In this document: positions 43,501-50,777 of the stretch, one piece after another
How the letters are laid out: each line of letters starts with the position of its first letter
How positions within the stretch are numbered: the stretch's first letter is position 1
Assembly (NCBI GenBank): GCA_022818135.1
Contig: JAFMSR010000003.1
Location: 34,400,494 to 34,464,493, forward strand
DNA: 64,000 nt
Source of the DNA: Saxidomus purpurata
Lineage: Eukaryota > Mollusca > Bivalvia > Venerida > Veneridae
Direction: 5' to 3'
Program-made: the position numbers and the translations under genes
The notes under the pieces: generated by a model
The model's input: only the letters and a program-made list of their open reading frames with translations
The model's database searches: none
What the model was told of the DNA's origin: nothing

Positions 43501-46252
43501 TGATTGTAGACCTGCAGAGAAAACTGTTCACCATTCATCCATAGTGGAAAATTACATGATAACAAAGATTACCATAGGTCCTTGCCAATGGCCTTGGTTC
43601 ACATGTGTGATGCTACAAATCAACTTCTACCAATTTGGGTTTGACCTCTTTAAGTAATAATTAAGCTCTTTGAATGGTTCACTATTGATGAAAGGTTTTA
43701 ATTTCCACTTCTTTTTGAATGACAAAGTATTTAAGTATTTATTTATTATTGTTTGCAGCTACCAGTTGTCTCGGACAGGAAGTGAAGGTGTTCGTGAAAT
43801 ACGCTGGGTGTTCCCCATTCAAGGTATTCCCGAATCCAGACCCATCAAGGAATCGTACGGGGCTGTCATCGAATGTAAAGCCAGAGACAGGTTAGAGGAG
43901 AGGTTAGAGGTCACACTGGCTGGTGTTGCCCCGGTGACCTCAGGACCACAAAGGTCAATTTACACAAGATCTGTCACTCCAAAGAACGAGTCACCAAAAG
44001 TACCAGATGGAATAGTTGTTGGAGAAAGTAAGTCATTTTTCAAAAACCTCGCTCACATTTGTTTGGATTACAATTAGAAATAAACAGTTTACCAATTATA
44101 TATATCTCATCTGGTAAATATATGTGGTCCATGTTTGACTTCTAAACTACGTAGAAATTCACCAACAAGGTCGAATGATAAGGTGATAAGGTATTTTGAT
44201 CACTTCCCTACCTTATATGGAACTGTGGATTATCATTCTTTCAAATATTGGGTGCATTGCAAAATGTTTATACAATATTGTAGACCGTTATAGCAGTCCC
44301 TACTCAATGCCTGCTATTGATTCTTGGATACATGTTGATGAGATAAATCTATTTCTAACTATCCAGCTCTAGCATTAGCAGAAGAGTTTACATACGAGCT
44401 GAACTACAAGGATGCTGAATCCAAGGAGAATCTTCAAAACAGTGTTGCCCTCAAGTTGGTACGACAACATCGCGACACAGCTTCCGGATTGGTTGTGCTT
44501 GTATTTAACGTCATCTACAGTCCATTTAGAACCATGGAGTAAGTCTTAAAAAATTTTGTTTGTTTGGATAAATTGAAAGGAGTTTGTTTACAGAGGAAAA
44601 TTTCTCTATTCCTTTCTTCCGTATAAAAACTATATACATTGAAGACAGAAGTTATAATATTGTTTTAGACCAGAATCAACAAATGAGTGATATTTATAAC
44701 ACAAGCACACCAAAACTGCTGATGCAGCCTTCGCATAAATCAACTATTGTATATATAGTTTTAAGTTCATGCAATTTAAGTTGGCAATAAGATGTAAAGA
44801 GAACAAAGAATAAATATTTTTCTACAAAATTTCAGTTATGGTGTGTCCTTGGAAGTGAAGGCATCACAAGGTGGAGTGTGGAAGTTCCCTATAAGGTTCC
44901 TGGCTCTAGAACCCCCAGTAGATGACTTGATAGACATAGAGGCAACTGGACTGGGCAAAGAATCTTCAGTCGGTTTCCGCCTCACTAGTCAAACTAAGTA
45001 GGTTCTAGATTATGCTGTAATAATCATACACTAACATATCTTGGGACTGTTAAATGTTCAGTCATATGGTTTGTTGTGTGCCTCATAACTTGTGCGCTAA
45101 ATTCTGACTAACAGCTTCACAAGCAAGAGAAGCATCATTGTGAGCATAATGTGTGCACCGCTTTCAGAAAAGTTGTTTGTTGGTGATCTTCAGCTTCATA
45201 AGTAAACTTCTTTGTAAAGACTGGTGATTACTTTTATAAGAACATTAAGTACAATTACCCTGTACAAATGATAATAAAAACATCAGTTGGTAATAGTAAA
45301 TACATGTTTATACTATAAAGTACTTTAACCATCACATCATATTTTCCAGGTATCCAGTGTCATACAATGCATACTTTTCTGCTGGAAGTGACCCAGAATT
45401 CACTATTTCCCCATCAACAGGAGAGTTACTTCCCTTTGGTAGTAATGGAACTCTTGTAAGAGTTGGTTTCTGTCCGTCTGTTTATGGAAAAATATACAAT
45501 GGAAAACTCATAGTACAGGTATGTTAGTGTCTTTCATTGCATGTTTTCTAGAGTCATAAAAAAGGAATATTTAGGTAAGTGATTCAGCCGGTATGATCTG
45601 TGCAGTGTAATCATGAATTGGATTGTTTGCTATTCAGTCAATACACCCCTATGAATAATCTAAGGGCACTGTCCATGAAAGCTAGACAAGTCCATTCTAG
45701 AAATGTAACAAGGTAAGGGTTAATTAAAACTTTACTGGAATATACATACTTGATAGCCGTAATGTACATCATTGCTTCAGCTTGTAAGGTTTGTATGGAG
45801 TGTCTCCTTTCACAACAAATGGTTCAGTCCAAATATTCAAGAAGATGGACACATCCGTTTTAGAAATTCAGCATAGAAATTATTAAATCTGTGTAACTGT
45901 AGCTATTTCTTATCTGTATGGTATTATTAGAATGTCAGACTAGCATTCAGATTGTAAACATTGTATGTAAGATTGCTGTCTTTAATGTAAAAACGTTGCT
46001 GTTCAATATAAACTCCTTGGTTTGTTATTTCAGACCCCAGACATGCAGTGGAGTTACACCGTACGAGGAATACTGCCAGACTATGCCCCGCCGCGGGGAG
46101 TCTCTTCTCACCCAATGAGAGGACCACACCCAGACCCTAGAAAGAGAGGACAGAAAGTCAACTATATTCTAGACAATATCAGACTGAAAACTACTGCCGT
46201 TTCATCACCTGTTAAAGGTGCACCTGTACTGCAAAGGATGAAAATTGCATAA
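4347..46252 (+). CDS. CFAP47: cilia- and flagella-associated protein 47 (partial: N-terminus outside window), 48 exons
   Basis: Exons: 4347-4499, 5163-5266, 5660-5680, 6948-7030, 7470-7566, 7831-7934, 8238-8350, 8923-9056, 9342-9583, 10085-10207, 10368-10577, 10900-10968, 11265-11346, 12802-12899, 13332-13613, 14033-14240, 14712-14910, 15311-15402, 15551-15783, 17358-17532, 18278-18530, 20288-20509, 21432-21654, 22108-22303, 22601-22698, 22962-23213, 26399-26662, 31170-31440, 32091-32345, 32941-33080, 34257-34379, 35003-35135, 35582-35787, 36068-36211, 37744-37862, 38289-38343, 38596-38744, 39104-39248, 40735-40910, 41224-41331, 41924-42140, 42674-42830, 43160-43388, 43759-44027, 44367-44538, 44836-44997, 45350-45518, 46034-46252. 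All introns are GT-AG, phases agree throughout, and the joined length after the first base is exactly 2649 codons including the TAA stop. The protein carries many ASH/MSP-like beta-sandwich repeats and a central CH domain, the known layout of CFAP47, which acts in the motile axoneme. The human protein is about 3190 residues, so roughly 500-600 N-terminal residues are missing on the left. Identity rests on recognised family sequence and architecture, not on a database search. Confidence 0.93.
5660..5680 (+). CDS. CFAP47: 21-nt CFAP47 microexon
   Basis: The exon lies between a TTTTAG acceptor and a consensus GTAAGT donor. It enters and leaves in phase 1, so it can be included or skipped without shifting frame. 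It encodes about seven acidic residues (EPDEKES). Its neighbours (exon ending at 5266, exon starting at 6948) are also phase 1, so both splice forms stay open. It is too short to be found by ORF length alone. Confidence 0.7.
5895..6190. repeat. A/T homopolymer tract in CFAP47 intron, flanked by a duplicated segment
   Basis: About 290 bases consist almost only of alternating long A runs and T runs. A preceding segment of about 75 bases (from GCAGGGTCACTAATCATG to GTATGTTGGATAAAAT) occurs twice in tandem at 5757-5825 and 5833-5902. Its tail recurs after the tract, near 6198-6220. The composition is more like a long-read consensus failure over a low-complexity tract than ordinary sequence. Confidence 0.7.
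7831..10968 (+). CDS. CFAP47: CFAP47 exons 6-12: ASH/MSP-like immunoglobulin repeats
   Basis: These exons encode about visible residues 153-484. The block starts GPPLLDFGSVCLRSISTKYL, the typical opening of an ASH domain (D-F-G-x-V followed by strand residues and an N-N/L turn). It is followed by two or three further repeats, recognisable from ITLYNKLNYPAEFTW, ERRIMFGQVPVN, and PNFNFGGVYCGSGS. Such domains are shared by ASPM, SPD-2 and hydin proteins and are associated with centrosomes and cilia. The 242-base exon 9 and 210-base exon 11 are continuously open and the most confidently coding of the block. Confidence 0.9.
11265..13613 (+). CDS. CFAP47: CFAP47 exons 13-15, including a proline-rich linker
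   Basis: Exons 13 and 14 complete an ASH-like domain (QALNPGMFSITLQPQETVEG followed by ELIFMPCE). Exon 15 (282 bases) inserts a proline-rich stretch with PSPAPTPFPPTPAPSNK before the next beta-sandwich repeat begins at PLQLSTNKIEMFAP. The 11347-12801 intron between exons 13 and 14 carries a ~940-bp repeat. The proline stretch is probably a flexible linker. Confidence 0.88.
11779..12719 (+). mobile_element. ~1 kb repetitive element, copy 1
   Basis: The copy begins AGCTCACTTTTCTATGAAAA, continues through AGGGGAG and CGCCCCGGCGTCGGCG, and ends near GACAGCTCTTGTT. Internally it has several degenerate ~150-base units with the phrases CATCATGACC, GAATTATGGCCC and GACTTAGAAA. Copies 2 (16151-17143) and 3 (60662-61628, opposite strand) align over their whole length. 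The ends are weakly inverted (AGCTCGACTTTT at the left; the complement of the right end includes GCTCGACTTTTT). There is no transposase ORF. The family name is unknown to me; such repeats are common in bivalve DNA. Confidence 0.75.
14033..15783 (+). CDS. CFAP47: CFAP47 exons 16-19: ASH-like repeats before the CH region
   Basis: Four exons encode about visible residues 639-882. Beta-sandwich repeats can be seen in GTVFVNNSDSDIRWGIDL, PGRYEVLLPVILNDNYEKP, and PFSLPCKVTFCSPKPISFAE. The last exon is cysteine-rich (about nine Cys in 77 residues). It ends at a GTAAGG donor at 15784, and the next coding exon lies 1.6 kb away beyond a MITE that was split by an insertion. Confidence 0.88.
15983..17164. 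mobile_element. ~190-bp MITE split by a 1 kb insertion
   Basis: Left part: 15983 to about 16150, starting TACAGTTAACTTAGAATATA. Right part: 17145-17164, TATAAGTGGAGTTGACTGTA. Joined, they match the intact relative at 33932-34122, which starts TACAGTAAACTCCGTATATA and ends with GAGTTTACTGTA. The phrase ATGGTCCCAAG before the break occurs in both. The interruption is exactly the 1 kb element copy 2. Confidence 0.75.
16151..17143 (+). mobile_element. ~1 kb repetitive element, copy 2 (nested in a MITE)
   Basis: It aligns end to end with 11779-12719, starting AGCTCGACTTTTCTATGAAA and ending CTGACAGCTCTTG. A run of about 23 G (16205-16227) replaces the expected sequence after GGCGTCGGCG and is probably a sequencing or consensus error. 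Several single-base indels distinguish it from the other copies. It lies in the intron between CFAP47 exons 19 and 20. Confidence 0.75.
17358..17532 (+). CDS. CFAP47: CFAP47 exon 20: Ser/Thr-rich linker
   Basis: This 175-base exon (visible residues 883-940) is dominated by Ser, Thr and Gln, for example SSRPSTSATSSNFQVSSSSY. It looks like a disordered linker between the upstream ASH repeats and the conserved region that precedes the CH domain. The acceptor TTTTTACAG and donor GTAAGA are good, and the phase fits both neighbours. Confidence 0.85.
18278..21654 (+). CDS. CFAP47: CFAP47 exons 21-23: conserved helical region before the CH domain
   Basis: Exon 21 carries the motif EVLLSVQRWFSAQGWPGGPF, one of the most recognisable stretches of CFAP47. 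Exon 22 adds KTIYDMISNLAGRPVPGIPL and VFWQHSTLLTFLR. Exon 23 adds PEYLMDPRDYHLWKQIQ and an acidic segment with EEELEDDVFEA. Together they cover about visible residues 941-1173. The intron between exons 22 and 23 hosts a TTAA-flanked MITE. Confidence 0.92.
20707..21248. mobile_element. 542-bp MITE flanked by TTAA
   Basis: The left end reads TTAAAGGTCCATTACTAACA and the complement of the right end reads TTAAAGGTCTATTACTAACA. The inverted repeat extends about 55 bases, through GAATTTTCTTTTA and ATCTGGAAT on both sides. Both ends sit on TTAA, the target used by the piggyBac and Kolobok superfamilies. The interior is non-coding. Superfamily assignment is inference. Confidence 0.75.
22108..23213 (+). 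CDS. CFAP47: CFAP47 exons 24-26: calponin-homology domain
   Basis: Three exons (visible residues 1174-1355) encode a CH-type fold. Helix 1 includes ERIILAWLNHHYEHYRQKVW. The central part has WIVNYDFDLLDGLVLAAVLG, matching the D-x-x-D-G-x-x-L core of CH domains. The last helices include ALKVVNAMRFAGIDYDIQAI and the closing DITDPNPIALLLLCSNLYQR. A single divergent CH domain amid ASH repeats is diagnostic for CFAP47 (formerly CHDC2 in humans) and suggests microtubule association. Confidence 0.93.
23282..26210. repeat. 56-bp minisatellite, about 52 copies
   Basis: The unit is 56 bases: GGTTTCTAACCATACAGTAA, then GGCTTGCATGAGTAATTG, then TTACAGTGGAACCAGTCT. Spacing is regular at 56 (for example GGTTTCTAACC at 23342 and 23398). 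Variants include GGATGAG or TAGATGAG for GCATGAG, AGTAGAACC for AGTGGAACC, and ACGGTGG for ACAGTGG. Variants occur in local clusters, as expected from unequal exchange or slippage. The array fills almost the whole intron between CFAP47 exons 26 and 27, beginning about 70 bases after the exon 26 donor. The exact copy number depends on assembly. Confidence 0.95.
26399..26662 (+). CDS. CFAP47: CFAP47 exon 27: ASH-like domain directly after the CH domain
   Basis: This 264-base phase-0 exon encodes visible residues 1356-1443. It begins VKLSNPSTKPLVYQVLLAGH, the usual start of a beta-sandwich repeat, and ends STLTFNLCTQVENIAPK. It is open throughout, with a TACTGCAG acceptor and a GTGAGA donor. It is isolated between a 3.2 kb minisatellite intron and a 4.5 kb repeat-filled intron. 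Confidence 0.92.
26782..28021 (+). mobile_element. tandem-cored non-autonomous element, copy 1
   Basis: It starts ATGCCCCCCACAAAGTGGGG, followed by a (GTCC)n/(GTCAGTCC)n microsatellite at about 26820-26915. Next come five to six tandem units of ~170 bases, each with GTGAACGCAACTCCTCTTAA, GATGGCAGATTTTGCTTAAA and GAATTATGGCCCTTTGTTGA. It ends CACAGTGGGGGCATCCGTG. The ends are imperfectly inverted (the complement of the right end contains ATGCCCCCACTGTG). The layout resembles bivalve elements with a microsatellite and central tandem repeats (the pearl/Helentron-like class), but that assignment is inference. Confidence 0.8.
28319..29550 (+). mobile_element. tandem-cored non-autonomous element, copy 2
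   Basis: It is nearly identical to 26782-28021 over its whole length, 1537 bases downstream in the same orientation and separated from it by about 300 unrelated bases. Unit-specific variants, such as CTGGTTGGCAG in the fourth unit and GGAATGAACAGC in the last, occur at the same positions in both copies. It lies in the same CFAP47 intron (26663-31169). Confidence 0.8.
30096..30949. mobile_element. ~850-bp TIR element (ACAGTAAACTCCG family)
   Basis: The left end reads GTACAGTAAACTCCGCTTAT and the right end finishes GAAGTTTACTGTAGT, whose complement gives ACTACAGTAAACTTC. The interior has several nested palindromic phrases (TATATCGAAC, CGTTATATTCG). No long ORF is present. The termini match the shorter elements at 33932-34122 and the split one at 15983-17164. 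Confidence 0.6.
31170..32345 (+). CDS. CFAP47: CFAP47 exons 28-29: ASH-like repeat with a basic insertion
   Basis: Exon 28 begins KVIKCESPCYELEKITLEVT, a beta-sandwich start, and then contains the strongly basic stretch KRREKKKKRVRSK followed by PETPPSPPPK. Exon 29 resumes the fold with SVYLDANSSTTIEIHFLPFN and GERQCSVIFLNEEVGEFLY. The basic and proline-rich segment is probably a surface loop or linker, and it could bind microtubules. Visible residues are about 1444-1618. Confidence 0.9.
32941..35135 (+). CDS. CFAP47: CFAP47 exons 30-32
   Basis: Exon 30 (from the CATCAG acceptor) encodes DDRVVYWKCENGQELQENLT and VPFSNQARERALLMASQQ. Exon 31 encodes RMTDMEFSRRIATGTLNC and ends SDPQTAIKKAK. Exon 32 encodes ERGPRGQTYKVEVDSSHYKL. 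The W-K-C-x-N-x-x-E-L-Q-E pattern and the R-x-R-A-L-x-x-A-S-x-x-x-M motif across the exon 30/31 junction are conserved in CFAP47 relatives. Visible residues are about 1619-1750. Confidence 0.88.
33932..34122. mobile_element. 191-bp MITE (ACAGTAAACTC family)
   Basis: It starts TACAGTAAACTCCGTATATA and ends GAGTTTACTGTA; the terminal 12 bases are perfect inverted copies. Its interior phrases (ATATAACGACTC, ATGGTCCCAAG) are shared with the split copy at 15983-17164. It lies between CFAP47 exons 30 and 31. Confidence 0.75.
35582..37862 (+). CDS. CFAP47: CFAP47 exons 33-35
   Basis: Exon 33 encodes an ASH-like repeat (IPVKFYAEEPGHYPGEIIL). Exon 34 encodes HDWPLQAHITGTGFHGPAGI and ends NENPVA. Exon 35 encodes GKLVLINTEDGTEHVFHL and EKPLALEHVVLK. 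Joining exon 34 directly to exon 35 gives a smooth ASH-domain continuation in phase 0, so the open stretch at 37559-37704 between them was not included. A TIR element of ~1.2 kb occupies most of the 36212-37743 intron. Confidence 0.9.
36249..36286. repeat. (TTCA)n microsatellite
   Basis: About nine and a half tandem copies of the tetranucleotide ATTC/TTCA lie just downstream of the donor of CFAP47 exon 34. Confidence 0.95.
36373..37545 (+). mobile_element. ~1.17 kb TIR element, copy 1
   Basis: It begins CAGTGAATAATCTAGGTTTT and ends GGCTAGATTATTCACTG, so the outer 14-15 bases are perfect inverted repeats. The inner left end carries a repeated GAGTCCC motif and the inner right end repeated GACGCA/TGCGTC motifs able to form hairpins. 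A full-length copy in reverse orientation lies at 57360-58552. No transposase ORF is seen. Confidence 0.85.
38289..39248 (+). CDS. CFAP47: CFAP47 exons 36-38, with an acidic segment
   Basis: Exon 36 is short (55 bases: LTYNLKIPNVTRKKLCYT). Exon 37 encodes VLPGQQEMYRMAVAPVRRGV, a typical ASH strand pair. Exon 38 starts with the acidic run EVDSDGDEMPDDDEET, then YGYRVWYSLEIHVKPAPPER. The acidic run probably lies in a loop of the beta-sandwich. Visible residues are about 1908-2023. Confidence 0.9.
39352..40535 (+). mobile_element. tandem-cored non-autonomous element, copy 3 (error-rich)
   Basis: It has the same start (ATGCCCCCCACAAAGTGGGG), GTCC microsatellite, tandem core and GGGGGCATCCGTG end as the copies at 26782 and 28319. 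It differs by many single-base deletions (for example CAACTCCTCTAAACC) and a 15-G run near 39728-39742. It lies between CFAP47 exons 38 and 39. Confidence 0.8.
40735..42140 (+). CDS. CFAP47: CFAP47 exons 39-41: ASH-like repeats
   Basis: Exon 39 encodes KKQLLEVIVRNPTQNEVTLE, exon 40 encodes IFYHEMVGEFWYLLKLQAD, and exon 41 encodes TKQNILLDNPTDETLELIPT. The V-G-E-F-W-Y-x-L-x-L end of one repeat followed by x-N-P-x-x-E-x-x-x-x in the next is the repeating signature of this C-terminal part of CFAP47. Visible residues are about 2024-2190. Confidence 0.92.
42674..44027 (+). CDS. CFAP47: CFAP47 exons 42-44
   Basis: Exon 42 continues with GEWVFVASGTGLIPQ. Exon 43 (229 bases) encodes RVGPKSTLDIPVCFAPTEMK and a strand with YESVCTVVVTREDGEKW. 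Exon 44 (269 bases) encodes GVREIRWVFPIQGIPESRP and a following acidic/basic stretch (ECKARDRLEERLEV). The I-R-W-x-F-P-I-x-G-I-P-E pattern is a strong CFAP47 marker. Visible residues are about 2191-2408. Confidence 0.92.
44367..46252 (+). CDS. CFAP47: CFAP47 exons 45-48: C-terminal ASH domains and stop
   Basis: Exon 46 encodes GGVWKFPIRFLALEPPVDDL. Exon 47 encodes YNAYFSAGSDPEFTISPSTG. The final exon encodes MQWSYTVRGILPDYAPPRG and ends MKIA with TAA at 46250-46252. The domain order and the W-x-Y-x-V-x-G-x-x-P-x-Y motif near the end match the CFAP47 C-terminus. Candidate ATTAAA poly(A) signals lie at 46762 and 47443; there is no AATAAA close by. Confidence 0.92.
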
Positions 46253-47480
46253 ATTTTGAAGGATAAAAAAGAAGTGATAAATTTCTAAAAGAGACTGTTG
46301 TGTACAAATTATGCAAATTCAAATCATGTATAGCTGTATGCATTTGACTTTATGTTTATATGCTGTAATATTTTAAATAGAAGACATTATATCAATTTTT
46401 TTTATTTTGTAAAGATAAAAATATTTACCATCAAAGTATTGCTGTTATATTTTGTGATGTTTTTGGTCATCACCATAGTGCTTTGTACTGTGATAGCATT
46501 GTCATCCAGCCAAAATGTCAACATTTTTTGTTGATTGTCACTAAACAGTGTATAACTTTTGCTTTAAAATACACATACATGTATGTATACTTGCATATAG
46601 GATCTTCATTCTTATGAATTATGCAAGTATATTGTTCAAATCTTATGCAAAATATGAGTACATTATTTTAGACTATTACTTTGAGCTGTTGTGTTTATAT
46701 GACGGGTTTTGAATATATTAAGTCAAACCGAATCAAGTATAAGAGAAGATAAGCCATGCAAATTAAATTTTTCAAACGTGCACAGCTGGTTTATTATCAG
46801 CACAAACTGACCAGGAATTTAAGTTCTGCCTATAAGATTGTAATATTGTGTGTATGTATGCTAATATTGTATAATGTCAGAATATGCATATTTAATGATT
46901 TTTATGTCATAACTAGTTTTAATTAATCAATTTATCCGTCCCAGTCACAAGCACTTTCTGGTCTGCAGGTGGCCTGAAATTTACTATATTTTTGAGATGT
47001 ACTGTAGAAAGTCAGGGGAGATTACTCTTGCTGAAGTCTCGGGATAGCTGGATCTGTTGTTAAATATGGTGGATATGAATCCTTACGCCGAATTTAATGG
47101 TCCAATTAAAAGTCCCTGTGTGTTTTGAATCTTTGTTATATCCTGTCACTTGTATTAAGATGCTGTATGAACTGTGATAATTGTCTGTTACTGCTGTCCA
47201 ATACCGTCTGTACCTTATAGATACTGTTTGAAAACTGTGATATTCATGCAAATATGTAGCTTTGTTTACATTCATGTCATTACTGTTGTTAATATATGAA
47301 TATATGACTTATTTGTTAAATATGTTAGATAATTTTATTGGAATGGTGTATTATTTTCAGCCGTCACCCAAGCTGAAGTTTACATACGTTTACATATTTC
47401 AGCATTTCTGATGTGATTTTCAAAGCAAACTTTTGTATAGAAATTAAACTGTCATCAATTTAACAGCTGTTATTTTTAGC
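46253..47480 (+). other. probable CFAP47 3' UTR and intergenic DNA
   Basis: No ORF of note is present. The region is AT-rich and free of recognisable repeats. ATTAAA hexamers at 46762-46767 and 47443-47448 are possible poly(A) signals, but the transcript end cannot be fixed from sequence. Confidence 0.4.
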
Positions 47481-48400
47481 TCATTAAAGAACACACAGTT
47501 TTCAGGGTGAGCCATTGTGGTCAGCAGTTGTCCACCGTACAGCAAAAATTTGCTTCAAATGACTTCTCCTAAAAGACTTGGCCAATTTTGATCGAACTTC
47601 ACAGGAATGGTCCTTAACCAGGGCTGTTAAAAAGTGTATTCCATGCAATCTCTGGTTGCTATGGAAATGGAAGGGAAAAACCTTAAAAACCTCAAAGACA
47701 AGAAGCCCTGAAGCTTAGATATTTGGTATGTATCATAACCTAGTGAACTCCTACCAAGAGCGTTCAAATCATAACCCTCCGTTCAACATTGACCCTGTGG
47801 TTTTTATAGGGAAAACTTTAAAAAATCTTATTTTCTGAAACCACAAGGCCCAGAGCTTAGATATTTGGCATGTAACATCTGCCATGACTGTTCAAATCAT
47901 GACCCCCCCCCCCCCACCACATACACACACTCTTCTCCAAGCCCAAAAGACATATAGCTAAGATATTTGGTATATTATCATCTTGTGGACCTCTTCCACG
48001 TTTGTTCCAATCATGTCCCTGTGGACAAACTTTGCCACAACCAAGGGGGTCACTGGTTTCACATACATGTAGATTTATATAAGAAAACTTTAAAAATCCC
48101 CTTCTCCAAAACAATAAGGCTTAGAACTTACATACTTAGTATGTAGCATTTTTAGAGGACGTCAATCATGTTCCCCAGGGTCAAAATTGTCTGCCATTGG
48201 GGTAACATGTTTTACATTTATTATATAGGAAAAACTTTAGAAAATATTCTTCAGGCAAAACCACAGCCTAGAGATTAGATATTTGATAATTATGTCATAC
48301 TGTCTAGTGGACCTTTAGAAAGTTTGTTCAAATCATGCCCCTGGGGTCAAAATTGACCACGCCCTAGGGGTCACTTGTCTATATATAGGGTTATAGCAAA
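47480..48400 (+). repeat. interspersed repeat, forward copy
   Basis: It contains repeated ~110-base phrases such as AGCTTAGATATTTGGTATGT, TTCAAATCATG, and CTGGTTGCTATGGAAATGG. The segment at 47577-47680 is the reverse complement of 55980-56065. Units of the same type recur at 55540-56090, 56505-57060 and 60090-60310, all on the opposite strand. Confidence 0.65.
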
Positions 48401-49269
48401 GGCGTGACGGGTAATTGTACTCCGATGAGTGATGTACGGCCATATAGCCCTCTGGTTTATTTCTTTAATCATTTTCACCCTCATTTCCTGATGACAGGTG
48501 AGCTATGGCAACAAATGGGTCAGCGGACTTGAAGTCTGTGTAGATACAAATGAAAAGATGTTAGCGGATCATCTGAATTAGGAAATCTGCCTCAAACTGA
48601 TTAAAGTATTTCTATCTTATCTATCTCGCCTTTAGCGGGTGATGATAAAGCGAAAGAATACTCTCAGCCTTGAGCATACAGTCACACCTGTTTTAAGCAG
48701 TCAGCCAAGAACTTTATCAAAAGTGGACAATTAAAGTAAGTGACTGCATAATACTAGTGTCTAAAATATCAAAGTGGTCAGTTTGGATAAAATACTCGAT
48801 ATCTCTGTCTTTTGACCAATGTAACCCGGTTTCGAATAAGTTTCAGACTTTGCCTCAACTATTTTTCTGGCCAGTTAATGAATTTGGTTTATATTTTAAT
48901 CACAATACAAAGTTTACAACTGAGATCGATAGGCGACTGATAAAGATCATTATAAAGCTAATTTTAGCACTTTGTGCTAAAGAGACAACTACATTGTAAA
49001 GCTTTGCTGTCGGGTACATTACATAGCGTTAGTGGCAGAAAGCCATACGATTGGAAATGTTTTTGGATTGGATATCGAGGTCAAAAGTTAAAACTCTTGG
49101 GTATGGGGGCGGGAGGGGATAAACTATGTCAGAGCCGTTTCAATTTTAAATCAAAATTACAAAGTCATGAGTTCAACTCTACTTCAAAATAGGCGAAAGT
49201 GCATTGATAAGGAATTATGACAAAGATAAGAAAATCTGCCTTTTACTAACATTTGCTAAGTCGGTCGTA

Positions 49270-50402
49270 ATGATTCCTTTATTTTTTGTACTGGTTACCG
49301 GGATAAGCTGCGTCAACACACTTATTCTGGACGAACAGACGGAAAACAGCGTGCTTCAGTTGATGGTGAGATTGGAAGCTGATGTCAATGCCAACAAGGC
49401 TCAGCTGAAAGAATTATTAGAATCATGTCCTTGTGCAGGTTAGTGCATTTTTAACTTTAATGCCGGCGACAAAATATCATGGATTCACTTTTTGCCATGT
49501 CTTTATATAGTTAGTATTAGCGAATACAGACGACTTGAGTTGTGCACAGAAGTCCTGCGAGGTTCGTAACTACGAGCTTTGTAACATTAGCTCTGTGATA
49601 ACTTTTTTTTAGCGAAAATTCATAGAATCATTGCGGCATAACTAAAATCAAACTTCCCTACGACTGGATCATGTGAAAATATGACCAGGAAAACAAATAC
49701 TGATTTAACTACAACAAAACGCATCGTGTATACGTAACTGATTATCTGTCACATAATCCGATTCCCATTATTTGTAAAGCTCAGTCTGGCCTGCTTATAC
49801 AAATATATACACAACATGTATGATCAATGTTATTGTTGTAGTTGTTTTTTTTGCAGTTGAAATTATTGAAACAGTGTTGAAAAGACTAAAGTTTATCTTA
49901 AAATTTCTAAGTTTGTTAGCATTTTATAAATACCGTAATGCACTTAAAAGTTCTCTCTTTTTTAGGAGCAGCGAAGAAGCAGACACCATCTTTCATGGCG
50001 GCATTAGGTCACACAATAACTGGTTGTATGGCCGAACACCCGATCATCTTTGATACTGTCAAACTTAACCAACGCTCCGTCTACGATAACAGGCACGGGA
50101 CATTCCGTGCACCAGTAAACGGAACTTACCACTTTAGCGCCACACTCTCTGCTCCCCCGAATGATAACGGTTTCCATGTTGCTTTTGTAAAAAATCTTGC
50201 CTCTAATCAAGTCGGATATCTATATGCTGATAGTCACGTAAATCACTGGCAAGAAAAAACTACATCCCTAGTTATGCATCTCAGTGCGGGGGATGATATA
50301 TGGCTCACATGTTTGGGTGATAGCGAAATTCAAGGAAATATCGGAGGAAGGGCAACGGACTACCATTCTCATTTTTCAGGTTTTCTTGTAGCTGAAGACT
50401 GA
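49270..50402 (+). CDS. secreted C1q-domain protein, gene 1 (two exons)
   Basis: Exons 49270-49438 and 49966-50402 join in phase 1 (GCAG|GTTAGT donor, TTTTTTAG acceptor) to give 201 residues. The chosen start gives a signal peptide (MIPLFFVLVTGISC), followed by a short heptad-like helix (LQLMVRLEADVNANKAQLKE) and a single C1q domain. Family marks include YDNRHGTFRAPVNGTYHF, HVAFVKN, SLVMHLSAGDDIWL and the terminal SHFSGFLVAED. An in-frame ATG 66 bases upstream (49204) would put a charged leader before the signal and is less likely. C1q-domain proteins of bivalves are secreted lectin-like recognition proteins; the ligand here is unknown. No collagen repeat is present, so this is a C1q-like (ghC1q/cC1q) type. 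An AATAAA lies at 50650. Confidence 0.9.
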
Positions 50403-50595
50403 ACACCTTGCACCAGGCATTCACGATTGTACATGCAGAAACACTTACTCCGAACCGCCCCTCCCTCCACCAACAGGTACCTAAATTCACCACTGCATAG
50501 ATAAAATTCACCTCTGTTCATGGGAAATTATATCTTTTTTTTTAAATTTGCCCTAACGTTTTCTTGGGAGGTATGGGGGGTGGGGGACGTTGATT

Positions 50596-50777
50596 TCATT
50601 GCTCTGCGTTTGCAGCCGTACAGTCCTGAATGCCGAGTTCAAAAGCATCAATAAAATAATTGAAATTCATTTCTAACTGCTGTGCCAATCGTTTTGCCAA
50701 AACTTCATAGTGATTATCCTTGCATTTTCCTTTATCAGATTCCTTCAAATGAAGATAATCCTTGTATATCTCTGGTT
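50596..50777 (-). pseudogene. orphan terminal-exon-like ORF, unidentified
   Basis: The minus strand is open for about 60 codons from a possible acceptor (TTGCCCAG at about 50778-50785) to a stop. The reading has a protein-like composition, including ESDKGKCKDNHYEVLAKRL and NYFIDAFELGIQD. It lacks an ATG, and I found no companion exon upstream on that strand. It might be a 3' exon, a pseudogene relic or chance. It lies between the two C1q genes. Confidence 0.25.

Noticed and set aside
43452..43660. MITE starting ATACAGTCAAACCTGT
   Set aside because: Only one terminus is convincing; the other end could not be matched, so it was left out of the feature list.
49204..49269. Upstream in-frame ATG of C1q gene 1 as the start
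   Set aside because: It would place about 22 mostly charged residues before the signal peptide; the ATG at 49270 gives a clean signal sequence like the paralogue.
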